From: Phragmites australis
Lineage: Eukaryota > Streptophyta > Magnoliopsida > Poales > Poaceae
Direction of reading: 5' to 3'
Assembly: GCF_958298935.1 (NCBI RefSeq)
Contig: NC_084921.1
Location: forward strand, 7,574,001-7,638,000
Length of the DNA stretch: 64,000 nucleotides
The notes under the pieces were generated by a model. The model did no database searches. It saw only the letters and a program-made list of their open reading frames with translations, and had not been told where the DNA came from. Positions 36,031 to 47,420 of this stretch are shown in pieces; position 1 is the first letter of the stretch; every line of letters begins with the position of its first letter. A program made the position numbers and the translations under genes.

Positions 36031-36152
36031 TAAATTTTAAAAACAGCTGATCTGACAGATCTTGTCGTCCATATTTTTTTTTGCGTTCCAGGCAGAGAGC
36101 TAAGTTTTTAAAAATTGCTGATCTGACAAATCTCGTCTTCCATATTTTGTCG
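36014..36152 (+). repeat. Two-copy tandem repeat at the MITE right end
   Basis: Two units of about 70 bp share GCG-TCCA, GCTAA-TTTT, GCTGATCTGACA-ATCT and GTC-TCCATATTTT. The first overlaps the right end of the MITE at 36030, so the duplication includes the MITE terminus and its flank. Confidence 0.7.
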
Positions 36153-36225
36153 GACCTATTGAGCACGAACTCCTGGATCCTGGCGTCAAGGACAGATTCC
36201 TGCCCCCCAAGTCATGTGATCGCTA

Positions 36226-36868
36226 GCGCGTGTTTGGTGGAACGGGACTTGACTACACCGTGAGCGTTAGATTTCAGATGAACAGGTAGAATTTGATGTC
36301 ATATAGATGCTACACCGGTCTGTGAACAGTAATATTATTATAGTATTTACCGTTACAGTATTCTTTCTACACTATTTGATACCAGTCTGCTGTTACTTAA
36401 CTAACATATTATTGTCCCTCTCTACTTTTAAGGGGTGAAACCAGAGGATTTGAATCGATGTTTACTTGTTTGTATGGATTTTTTTTCTACAGCGTGTATT
36501 TTAGATAAGTAGAAGTACGCTAAGTGATATAGTAACTCTGAAAAAAAAAGAGTGTTAGACTATCTGTATAAGCGGATGTAATGACTGTGTAAAATTATTT
36601 GATTGATTGTATAGGTAGATGTAATGATCCTGCATATACTGCTAACGAGTGGATCCGTTACAGTACTATAGCAGATGTAATACATCCACCGAGCTATGCT
36701 TCATAGAAAAACTCGATTCTAGCATATTCATCAGATCATACTTCAATTATATAATTATATTCACAGATATAGAAAGGAACTATACATGTAGTCAATCAAA
36801 TGACTTTTTCGCGAGAATATACATAGGAATATAATCAGAATACCTCTAATACGGGTAACAAACACGCC
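36226..36868. mobile_element. Probable MITE with CTA target duplication
   Basis: GCGCGTGTTTGG at the left and, inverted, GGCGTGTTTG at the right are flanked by CTA (36223-36225 and 36869-36871). The 643 bp between them are non-coding. The termini are short, so the call is moderate. Confidence 0.5.
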
Positions 36869-36871
36869 CTA

Positions 36872-38620
36872 GATGCATGCATTGCACCTGGCTTAGGTAT
36901 GTACCAAGGACGAGCAACTGGGAGCCAATTATATGTTGTGATTGTGTGAACCGTAAAGGATTCCAAGGCACTTGCCGTGAACTCTTCTTTTTTAATACAA
37001 GTGGCTCTCAACTTGTGTGCTGAGTGCAAGTGTGCATCCTCATCTATCTCATCGAGGCCACAGTTACACGGAGTTATCTAACTTTTCTCGCCCACTGGGT
37101 TTAAATTTGACAAGGTAAGAAAAAATGGGTTGGCTCGATCCGACGCCCTGTAGTAGTACTCTACTCTTTTAACCCAGTGTATTGGCACTTCCTTGTTGTT
37201 TTATACTTCCAAATGGTTAATTAGTTGGTTACAGCACGAACAATTTACCATGAGCATGAGTTCTCACCATGCAGTCACCACGGTCAGTCACCAGGAACTG
37301 ATCTGAAATCGGCTGTCATAACTCATAAGAACTGTTTGCGAACAGGAATAGACATGAATGAGTACGTCCGCTTTTGACCGTCCGACGGTGCCATTTCCGG
37401 TGTGTCCTACGTGATGAGCTTCCAGTACAGTTCTGGTCGGGTTCATGGCCGAAAGCAGCGTGCATGTTGCACACAGGGTCTCATGGCGCACGTACCTAAC
37501 GTCGGCACTGGCACGAGATGTCTGAGCGAGCCAGCGGGGGACAGGTATTCATAACTGGAGGCCCAAAATGCTCCAGATCTTGTTCCCCTTCGGCCCGGAT
37601 TTAGAGCACCGACGCTACTGTCCTAAGATGGGCTGGTCTTCACCTTGATACGGAGTATCTGGGCCATCTGAATGGGCCTTTTGTCCAACCTCTTGCACCC
37701 AGTCAATTAAAGCCCATCTTGGATGGGACTGCATGGATGAAGATGCGGGGCCCAAAGCTGTGCTACAAATAGGGTGCCCAAATTCATAACCATCCTTGGA
37801 TTCTGAAGTTTTTTAGGTATAAACAAACACACACTACCTATACACACACGTGCGCCTCGCCTACATAGATTAGAGGAGGTACCTAAACACGCACGGGTAT
37901 GTACCTGACTAATTGGATACCACTTTGGGTGCCATTGAGAAAATCCCCTGCTAAGCCGCACCAAGTCCATCACCAAAGATTGAACCCTCACGGACAACGA
38001 CGAGGACCCCTGAAGTCGTGCGTTATCACTGACATGTGAATCTGAGCTCATATTTCAACGACGAAGTCACCATGATGTTGACGATCAGGGATCCGGATCC
38101 CATGGACTCATGCTGTATGTGGAGTTTGTAAGTTAAAATAAAATGTATTAAGCATTTGTTTTTAACCTTAAATACGAACAAGATGTTTCACTTAAACATT
38201 CAAATCTATCCATAACTTTAGCTCCAAAAATATCTAAAGCTATAAATATTTAGCTCTAAGAATTTCTAAAAATGAGATCTGGCAAACAAGCTTTTACTAG
38301 AATTTTTGGAACTGACGTTCTGACAAACAAGACCTTACTTCTCATGAGCATTAAACAAAACAGACCAAGATACCCATGCGCCCGGTTCCTAGGATTGCTC
38401 TGTTTCTATCCAGGACGACCGTGCTTGGTTTGTTCTTTGACCTCCAGAACCGCAACCAGGTACACTGATCAAAGCAAAAGGATGCTGCTAATCAAATCAA
38501 AGCAGAGATCGATCAGATCATGAGCGCATTATACCAAAACCCTAGGTGATGAAACGCATATCGCATATGGGCTTACCTCGTAATGCAAGTCACCTGATCC
38601 AGGAGCTGTCTCCCCTCACC
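36872..38620. other. Intergenic upstream of the DUF1666 gene
   Basis: No gene or repeat was recognised. Several short frames on both strands lack domains. This stretch probably holds the upstream regulatory region of the gene at 39100. Confidence 0.45.
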
Positions 38621-38631
38621 TCTCGGTCTCT

Positions 38632-39099
38632 CCAAATATATAGTTTATTGATCCAGCTTCGTACTAAGAAGATCGCTTGCTTCCAGCTCTTCTCACCAGT
38701 CTTCTTCTCGTCATTTTCTTATCTTTGTATCACGTTGGGCCCCATACTTCTCTCCTCCAGCTTTATGGAACCCTATAAGCTTTGTGTTTGTTTCCCCGGC
38801 CAGACCATCTGCTAGCTAGCTAGCGAGCCCATCGATCTCTCTAGCACTGCCACTTTCGGCTGGTCTGTGTCCGTAGCCAAAGCCAAAGCGAAAGCTAGCT
38901 TCTTCACCGGCGCCTGCCTGATCTCCTCTCTCTCGCTCCAGAATAGTCACGTACGCTCTGCCACGCACGACGAGTTCGGTAGATGCGCAATGCGAGCGGC
39001 AGCTGGTGGTGTTCCCGTGTGGCGTTGCTGCAGCAAGTGCTTGTCCCGCAGGCTGCTTCTCATGGCTTCGGCCAGCTGCTTGGTGCTGCCTCGCCCGGC
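38632..39099 (+). promoter_or_regulatory. Likely core promoter and 5' UTR of the DUF1666 gene
   Basis: AAATATATAG at about 38633-38642 is a TATA-like element, followed by pyrimidine-rich sequence (TCTTCTC words near 38690-38715) typical of plant core promoters. CCTATAAGC at about 38772 is a second candidate. GCTA repeats occur at 38812-38825. A TAG at 38980-38982 closes the coding frame just before its first ATG (38983), limiting N-terminal extension. Confidence 0.4.
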
Positions 39100-41621
39100 A
39101 TGGATGGTGATCATGAAGTGATGCCTCCTCTCCTGTTCCGCGCCCTCGCGTCCCTCAACCTCATCCTCCTCCTCGTCTACCTCCTGCTCGTCCTCCTCGC
39201 CAAGCTCTCCGCGCGCCTGCACCTCAGGGCCACCGCCAAGGACCGTACAGGGTAACGAAGTGACTACCCGCGCTACCTCTTCAGAGATCTTCGACGTGTA
39301 TTTATCATGCTTACATTTTTGTTTGCATGCACGCTTAGTAGTTGGGATCATGACTGCGACCACCGTGCCGAGACCACAAAGACGGAGGACGTCGTCGCCG
39401 CCGACATCGTCGGTGGACAGCAAGCGAACATGCTGCTCTGGTTCGACGAGGCCGTGTTCGAGGACAGCTCCCTGCTTAGCGACGAAGGAAAGGATCACCT
39501 GTACACCACCACTGCCACTCCACGTTGCTTGCAGGTGGAGGGCACATTTCCCGCGGAGGAATCTGCCCGCATCTCGCCGAGCGAGGGCCACCATATCGAT
39601 GCTGCTGGGCAGCAGCAAAAGGCCAAGGACATCGCCGTCGATGTTACGGATCAGTGGAATGTTCCAGCCGTCACATCACCGGAGAATGTTCCCATTGAAG
39701 GCAATCTCCTAGGTACTCTGCTTCTTATTCTCATCATATTTTGCCACTTCAGCTCGATCTTAACTGACACTTGACATCACTATCCGGTTTCAGGGAAGAA
39801 GGAAAGCAGCAGAGAAGAAGACGCTCGTCGCGATGACGACAACGACCGTGACGAGCATGCAGAGGAGGTGGATAAGGGCTTCTCCGAAGGCCATGTCAAG
39901 CTGTTCGTGAACAACCGCGCGCTCGCGGACACCAGGAAGCTCCTGCTCGAGGGCGTGGTGGCCGGAGGAGGAAGGCAGCTGAAGGAGGAGAAGGACAGGG
40001 ACAGCGGCCGTTTTGGCGAGTCGACGCTGACGAGCGAGTCGACGTCCAAGAGCTCGGTGGAGTGGCGGAGCGCAACGGTGACCAAGGACTCGGAGACGGA
40101 GTACCCCTTCTCGTCGTCGTCGCGGCGGAGCTCGGCGCGGTGGGAGTCGTACACGCTCTTCCGCAAGTACGACGAGGACATGGTCTACTTCCACCGGGTC
40201 GGCGCCCAGAAGCTCACCGAAATAGGTGAGCAGTTAGCAAACTAATTTTTTTTCAAGAAAAATTAACAAACTTATTTAATTTGTTCATAGATCAGTACTA
40301 AACGCTCTCAAGGTATCATTGCCACTCATTACGTAAGATTATCTTTCCTTGACCAAAAGCTTAGATGACGCGTAATTCATGTAATCTGCAGCGCTTTCGT
40401 CGACATGTGGGCACAACCAATGAACCAAGAACAATTTTTTTCACATTCTTTTCTTTTACACATCCTTTGATACGCATAATCTAATCCTACAAGCTCAACC
40501 TACTGTTCTTGCTACATTGTGTTTAATAATCTATTGCACTTGAGACATGTACGCATCGATCGATGCATATATGATGTACTTGTGTTTGGCTTTGTTTCCT
40601 GCAGAGTCATTCAGGTCCATCAAGTACCGGCCACGATCAATGTCGGAGCGGATCGTGCGCAAGCTGACACCCAAGCCGAGCGCCCCGATCGGGCTGCGGG
40701 ACCCGTATCCAGACCTGGAGAGTGCGTACGTGGCGCAGGTCTGCCTGACGTGGGAGGCCCTGAACTGGAACTACACCAGCTTCCGGCGGTACAACGTCGG
40801 CGACGGCAACATCGCGGCGCGGTGCTGCCCGGCGCGTGTGGCGCAGGAGTTCCAGCAGTTCCAGGTGCTTCTGCACCGGTTCATCGAGAACGAGCTGTAC
40901 GAGTGCGGCAGGAGGCCCGAGGTGTACGCACGGATGAAGAACTGGACGCCCAAGCTCCTCCTGGTCCCCGAGTTCAGAGGTTAATTTGCAGTGCTCTGCT
41001 TCTCACTCAGATGCATTCATCGAGTAATGGCTTGATGTTCTGGAAATGGATAACTGTGATCGATGTGCAGGGGAGGATGACGAGAAAGACGACCTGATAT
41101 CGGCGGTTCAGTTCTTGCTCATATTGGAAGAGTCGATCAGGACGTTCATGAACTTTCTCCGTGCCGACAAGAGGAGCCACTACGAGATGTTCAGAGAAAT
41201 GGTTAAGAGGAGGTCGAGCGCCGTGGATCAAACCTTGGTCATCACCCTCAAGAAAGCCAACAAGAAAGTGAGCCACGTACACACCAAATCTTATATCATA
41301 TCGATTCGCTTTTCGTGCATATTTTAATCAAATTTGTTCTTTCTTGGTTGCATTCATGCACCGATTCTTCAGAAGAGGAGCCGGCTCAAGGACCTGACGC
41401 GGCCAAGGCGGTGCCTGAAGAGGACGAAGCTGAGGGAGGAGGAGGAGCTATCCATCCTGCTGGGCCTGATCGACCTCAAGGTGGTGGCGAGGGTGCTGCG
41501 CATGCCGGAGGTCACCGATCAGCAGCTGCACTGGTGCGAGGAGAAGATGAACAGAGTCAGAGTCGATCCGGAAGGCAGGATGCAGAGAGATACTTCCCTT
41601 CTTTTCTTCCCTGGACACTGA
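39100..41621 (+). CDS. DUF1666 family protein with N-terminal membrane anchor
   Basis: Six exons: 39100-39251, 39339-39712, 39794-40225, 40605-40979, 41071-41267 and 41373-41621. All introns are GT-AG and all phases agree, giving 592 codons plus TGA. The ATG at 39100 was chosen for its strong context (GGCATGG); an in-frame ATG at 38983 has weak context. Residues about 12-36 (FRALASLNLILLLVYLLLVLL) are a hydrophobic segment that probably anchors or targets the protein to a membrane. Residues about 50-320 are acidic, Ser-rich and poorly conserved. From about residue 340 to the end lies the conserved DUF1666 region, with blocks AYVAQVCLTWEALNWNY, KNWTPKLLLVPEF, FLLILEESIRTFMNFLRADK and HWCEEKMNRV. 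Plant members are sometimes labelled ribosomal protein L34Ae, which the sequence does not support. No biochemical function is known to me. The gene looks intact; a solo LTR lies 265 bp downstream. Confidence 0.9.
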
Positions 41622-41810
41622 CTGACAGGGACCTGTCTTGTGTAATCTACTTTTTTCCATCTTCTTTTTCCTGTTTACGTTGATGATATGTAGTGGACAA
41701 AGATAAAGTTGCGTTGCATAGACATGAGAATATGCGTGGCACTTAGGCCTCATCTAGTACTGTGTAAAGAGAGAGAGGGAGAGAAAGATCAGAGATGATG
41801 TTATTGTAAA

Positions 41811-41813
<3 letters not shown>

Positions 41814-41884
<71 letters not shown>
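41814..41884. repeat. (AT)n microsatellite, about 70 bp
   Basis: An uninterrupted alternating AT run just downstream of the DUF1666 gene. The adjacent LTR element inserted at its right edge, and its target duplication ATAAG includes the last bases of the run. Confidence 0.95.
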
Positions 41885-41886
<2 letters not shown>

Positions 41887-43829
41887 TGAGAAACTAAATT
41901 GATATGAGCTTTAGTTTATATGTGATGAGTGATTGATAAAGTTGTTGATTTAGTTTGGTGATTTTAGGTATTATATGAGCATGGTTGTGTTTGTTTATGT
42001 TTAAGATTAATAAAAAATATTGGAGTTAGAGTGTTTGTCTTTGAGCTAGGAAAAGTTAACCTCGTAAGATGGTTCGGTGTTAAGATGGAGTTCACACTAG
42101 AGTATTTTAATTTAAAGATAAAAATTGAGGTGTTCACTGAATAGTCTGGTATTCAAGTGAGTGTACACTGGACTATTTTCTAAGAGAAGTGCAATCTTTA
42201 GAAAAATGAGTTTGAACTCGTCGGATAGTCCGGTGATGAACACCGAAGGATTCACCAGAGTGTTTTCAGAAAGTTTTCAGAAGGATAGAGATGCATGCAC
42301 AGCGGATGGTCCGGTGCTTGAGGATGTTCTCACTGGAAGCATCGCCAGAGTGTTTTCTAGGAAATGTTGCAAAACGGCTTGTCTGGTATAGTTGTATACA
42401 CTAGATGGTCCGGTAATTGAGGGTGTGAACAACGAAGGCTTCATCGGAGCTTTCTCTAGAAGGATTTCAAAGGAGACAGGACTTGTATACACCAGATGGT
42501 CTGGTGATCAGAGATTGTACACACTAGATCATTCAATATTCATGTTTTCTGTGTTATGAGCATTTTAACAGAGATTTATGAGTTTGACTAATTGGAGATA
42601 GAATCAGATAAACGTGTGTCCTTATCTTATTATATGTAAGTGATTGAGGCAATTTGATGGTCGATGGCGGGATAATCGGAGCTAAGTGTGGTGCTTGGTG
42701 TCAGACGATTAAAAAGACTGGGCGGAGTAAAGGGTGATCCTAACTGTACATGTGGAGCGCAAGCAAGACATGAGATTGTGGATGAAGACCGGGTATTGAA
42801 AAAGTCAATTGAAAGGGATGCCGGTGCAAATGATAAGGCGGTCCGAAGAATCAGGAGCGAGAGAGACTTGCCGACAGTCGAGATCGCAAGACGGGTACAT
42901 GTGTCGATATTGGGTGGCTTGCTTAAGGTGTAAGCAAGTGGCGGTGAGTCACGCTTTGAGAAGCATGCGAGGTAGTTTGTGAAGTGACGTGATATCATCG
43001 CAAAGCTTGCGTTGAGACAAAGCTAAGTCATGAAGGCGTCACGGCCGTTCAATGGACGAGAAAAAAAAGGACAAAAATACCCTCGGTGATAGGTATAAAT
43101 GTACTGAAAGAGATGGATATTTTATAAATAATATAGGAAACTTAGGGATTAAAGAACCTAGGCAATAAATAGAGGGGAGGACTGGTTTATCTCTCTTGAG
43201 CTAGCCATTTGAAATTGTGTGCTATGATTTTAGAGGAGAGGAAGAGAAGAGCTTAGCCTTTTGTGTTAGGTGATAGCTTTTGTAAAGCAAAAATACTTTA
43301 TAATCTGCCGAAAATTGGACATTCCTCTATAAGAAATGTAGTTTATGTTTCTTTTTGTGCTTGTTCATCTCCTTCTAGTTTTTCTCTATTAGCTTTTCTT
43401 GTAAGTTTGCAAGTCTTTCCGTTTTCAGTTGTGATTTTCATTTTTGTTGAAGAGTTGAATTTGTTCGTCGCGTTGGAGTTGTTCTTCTTGTTGTTAGAGG
43501 GATAAAAACCATCTATGAGTTAGTCTTAAATTATCCCTTGTCTCTATTTCATCAATTTGTAGACTCTCTTCACCATGTATCTATTTTTCTAATCTAAGTA
43601 AATCAAGTTGTAAGCTTTTGTGGTTATAACTCTTAGAATTGATTTCTACGGAATCTAGAGTTCATATTTATCCATGAGAGCTATACTTTCTTTAGAGATT
43701 TTTGTTTTCTCGGTTTTGTTGTTTCCGCATGTTAATTTGAGGTGCGTTGGATGAAAAGATTAGAATAGATCATCCAAGAATTTGATGAGGCTCTTATTTA
43801 TCTCTTTAATTGCATTTCTCGATCCTTCA
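41887..43829 (+). mobile_element. Solo LTR of the 3084-10069 copia family, ATAAG duplication
   Basis: It starts TGAGAAACTAAATTGATATG, which aligns with the start of the LTR at 8652, and ends CGATCCTTCA. ATAAG flanks it at 41882-41886 and 43830-43834. The segment from about 42660 to 43250 follows the copia LTRs closely, for example GAGAGACTTGCCGA and CATGTGTCGATATTGG. It is longer (1,943 bp) because 42060-42560 carries extra irregular repeats of the type GGATGGTCCGGTG. AATAAATAGAGGGG near 43164 replaces the TATA box. No internal region is attached. Confidence 0.9.
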
Positions 43830-43999
43830 ATAAGAGACCCACATCTTATAATTGGGCTCATGTGGCAACTAGGAACATAGTTAGATAGATATGGAATGTA
43901 CATATATCTGTGGCACCATACCACCCCATGCATTGCATGGAAAGCAAAAGGGCTGAGGTGGTGAGGATGGAGACAAACACGACTTTGACATATTTTCGC

Positions 44000-45131
44000 T
44001 AGTGGAAGATCCAGAATTCGTAGGATGGATATTCAAATTTTTTAAAAATATATTTAACAGAAAATTTCACAAATTTATAATAGCATAACTAAAGTACACA
44101 AATTATTCATGGTAGCGACATCTTAGCTAATTTAGAGAAATTACAAAATAATTAAGAAAACTACAATTTAACTATGCATTTCTTTATAGCTTGGAAATGC
44201 TCGATGATATCATCATCCTTGACTTGCACAAAAAAAGTCATGCTCTATAAACAGGTTACATAGAAACTTTAGCACTTACAACTAGCGACTTTAGCAAAAC
44301 TTGATTGTAAGCTATCTGATTTCAACACGTTACATTGAAATTCCAGCACAAAAGTAAGCTATCTGATTGAATACCTCGTGTATTCAGATGAATAGGATAA
44401 AATTACAAACATTAGAGTGGAAAATTTAAGATTGTGCTGACGCTAAATCAGCTCACCTTTTGTTTCAGCTCTGGAGATTATCCTAGCGCCTAGCCAATCG
44501 CTAGCTGCCTGCTGCGTGCGGCCGCGCCTCACTACCCATTTGCCTTGCCTGGAGCAATGGAGCCCTGGACGGCAGGACGGGTCATGGCTGGTGGACCGGA
44601 TGCCTGGTCCTACCACCACACTCTTGTCGGCGTTGCCAAAATGTCGCTCCCCCGCTGCCGATCGCCAGCCCACTAGCGCAGCCCAAACACCGCCCGCTGC
44701 CTACTACTTGGTAAGTCCAGCCGCCGCACGCGCGCGTCCCCACGGGCTGCACCACTGCTGGCCTATGACCCCGCATGGGTGCTTGGCCACCTACCAACGT
44801 CGTTGCCTTTCGCTGCCCCGTCGGCCAGCCGCCTCTAAACCTTAGACGCAGGCATGAGCTCATGGTGACATAGTCTGGTGCGTGAAGGCAAGTCACGAGG
44901 CAACGAGAATACAACTTGAGGAGTTGAGGTCACGGGCTGCCGATCTGGTAGAGCCTCTCATGGGCTGTGGGTTGGCTGGTTGGATGAGATTGGTCTGTTA
45001 AGGTGTGCTCAAAACTGAATTTGGTCCATCTCAGTTTATACACATGTATATATTTTACATATACTTGATTTTTCTAAAAAAAAAATAGGTATTCAACTGA
45101 ATACCTATGAATCATGGCAGACCCGCCCATG
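44000..45131. mobile_element. Probable non-autonomous hAT element (Tip100-like ends)
   Basis: The left end TAGTGGAAGATCCAGAATTC and the reverse complement of the right end (CATGGGCGGGTCTGCCATG) resemble the CAGGGGCGGATCCAG termini of Tip100-type hAT elements, each followed inward by a TATTCA word. The 8-bp flanks ATTTTCGC (43992-43999) and TTTTTCAC (45132-45139) agree at six positions, as expected for an old duplication. The interior includes a GC-rich stretch (44460-44900) with overlapping frames but no recognised transposase. A near-palindrome AGGTATTCAACTGAATACCT lies at 45087-45106. Confidence 0.45.
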
Positions 45132-45139
45132 TTTTTCAC

Positions 45140-45960
45140 TTTGCTTTTTGTGTTCCTGCTTTACGGATCCTTGGATTGGATTTGCATCAACAATCCAGGA
45201 TAACCACATCACTCTCCTTTTCTTTATTTCCTTTTGTGGATGCCCCCCCCCCCACCCCTGTCATCCCGAAAAGCACTCATGCAAAACTATCTTCCTCGAT
45301 ATTTAGCATCACTTGACGAGATAAGCACTTGTGAATCCTCTGGATAATGTAAATTAACACGTGTAACTTATCGTTAGATCATATTCATGGCTTCAATAAC
45401 TGACTTTTTGACATGCTTAGTGTTGTTTCCGTCACATACATACGGAGCAGGGACTGGTGAGTAAATGGAGACCGAAATGGAACATGCATGGTGCCCTTGC
45501 TTTTCGTAAAGATAGGCGCAGTCAGAAAGTGATTATCTACGGTAACAAGTCAAAAGGAAGTGGGTGGGAAGACCACTGATAAACAAAGATGCCGCAGTGT
45601 CTCAGTTGGGCTGGGGCTGCATGAATTGTTTCCTCTGGGTTTGTGCTGCATTTTCTGACTCGATGCGTCAAAAGCCCATAACTTCAATACACACGACAGC
45701 CCAGTAAGGTCCAATGGGCTCATTGGATGATACCACTATCCCAATAGAACGAAGAAAAAAAATCCATGTAAAAATATAAATATAAAGAGGAAATTTCACA
45801 AAATCAGATGCATCCGTAAATGTTGCAACCCCGCGCTCTTAGCCCCTGTTCGATAGAGCTCCATCTTATAGCTTCACGTTAGAATTTGAATTTGTAAACT
45901 AAAATAAAATAGTTCCGGTCTCTAATTTTAGTCTAAAAGAGGAATAATATTCTCACCCAA
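45140..45960. other. Intergenic, nothing recognised
   Basis: AT-rich DNA with a short poly-C run at 45244-45253. No gene, repeat array or transposon terminus was recognised. Confidence 0.45.
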
Positions 45961-45966
45961 AAACCT

Positions 45967-46440
45967 TAGGTCCCTTTTAGTTGTCTTTATGGCTCAGCCT
46001 GATTCGTATCTAGAGAGAGATTGAGTTGAATCAGGCTATGCACATGCAATAGGGTATGTTTAGTTGGCTGTTTGTGCTTAGCCTAGTTAAAAAGAGATCG
46101 TGTTTGGTTACTCGCATGAGTATATGTTGTATTACAATGAAACTCATTTTTTTCACCTAACAATCTAGGGCTGTAAATATTTTTATAAATTAATACATCA
46201 CATGATAAGAATATTAATAATTTTTTCCTATTTTTTGGAATTTATTTGAGGCATAAAAAATTGATGGGTGTTATAAAAGTAGGCTTTTTTGAAAATTTTA
46301 ATTAAATATTGGTCTAACCTTTTTGAATCAAATCAATTAAAATGAGTTGCTAGTGAGCTCTAATTTACTCATAAAAATATTTTTAATTTTTAGATTACTC
46401 TTATACCTTTAAATAAAATTTAGAATTCAGCTTCTATCAT
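45967..46440 (+). repeat. Single arm of the 49287-50460 MITE family
   Basis: It shares a long stretch with the left arm of the inverted-repeat element at 49287, including AGAGATTGTGTTTGGTT-type words, ATTTTTATAAATTA-TACATCA and TTGCTAGTGAGCTCTA. It begins after TTA with GGTCCC. The matching inverted arm was not found nearby, so this copy is a half element or has a lost partner. Confidence 0.65.
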
Positions 46441-46919
46441 TTTTAAAGCTAAAACTTTGCTAAACAACCTCGTAAGCTCTAGTTCCGCCTAACCACACTT
46501 TCTTTCACATAATGTTGCGCAACGCAACAGTGCAATAATATTGTTTTTTAAACAAACAGCGCAATGACATCATCAGATGCCACATCATGAAAGATCGAGC
46601 CCACATGCCATAGTCACATGCTTGCACCATCTCATTTGCTAGCGTATCATGAAGTGCCACGTGGGATGGGGTTCTAGCCGAGGGGAGGGGCAGAAGAAGT
46701 GGAAGGACTGTACTACGTACTTCAGAGGGAAAGATTCCTCAAATTTTCCTCCAAAAATACTTGACTTTATCAAATCGAATCCGGTGGACACACAAAGGGC
46801 ATGCTTGTTCCAATTTTAAATGGTGAAAATCGGCTTTGAATTATATATTGTAAAAAATTAAATTATGAAAAGCTGAAGAGTAAAAGCTTATGACGGTTTG
46901 ACTACCTAGGTTATAAGAG

Positions 46920-47420
46920 TTAAATTGTAGCTCATAGAGGAGGTGGGGCCCACTCGGCAATGTGAGAGAGGCAAGAGGTGCATGTGGATAAGGTCGATCA
47001 ATGGCTCACAGAGAGAAAGAGAGGCCGAAGAGAGAGAAGGCCGGAGGGGAGGAAGAGAGAGGAGGCCAAAGGGGAGGAAGAGAGGCTGGGGGGAGGTCAG
47101 AGGGAGAGAGGTGGCAAGAGGGAAAGAAGAGGCCGGTGGAGCTTGCCGATGGTGGGATGGTAGTATGGGGCGGAGCGAGTGACAGAGGTAACGACGGGGG
47201 AGGCCGAAGTGGCGCAACAGGAGGCAAGAGGCCAGAGTGTTGTAGCATGAGCATGAAGGGGGGGGGGGAGGATGGTGCTCCAAGCGACACCGATCGATAG
47301 CAGTCCGAACAAGGGTGGCAACAACGAGGTTGCACAAGAGTGGCGGTGTCGCGGAGGCTGCACGCGGCACTGTGGCGTGGGTGACGGCGATCGGCGGCAA
47401 CAGGATGGCGGGGAGGTGAC
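46920..47420 (+). repeat. Purine-skewed low-complexity tract
   Basis: The plus strand is almost wholly A/G from about 46960 to 47160 (GAGAGAAAGAGAGG-type words), with a G run at 47258-47268. Frames on both strands (for example 46906-47400 minus and 47006-47452 minus) follow from this bias and show only Pro/Ser- or Arg/Gly/Glu-rich sequence. Such tracts can adopt triplex structures; that is inference. Confidence 0.7.

Noticed and set aside
38947..39618. 223-codon minus-strand frame
   Set aside because: Antisense to exons 1-2 of the DUF1666 gene and spanning its first intron. Open only because of high GC; no domain.
39780..40194. Two overlapping minus-strand frames of 133-134 codons
   Set aside because: Shadows of DUF1666 exon 3, with Ser-rich or Arg/Leu-rich nonsense content.
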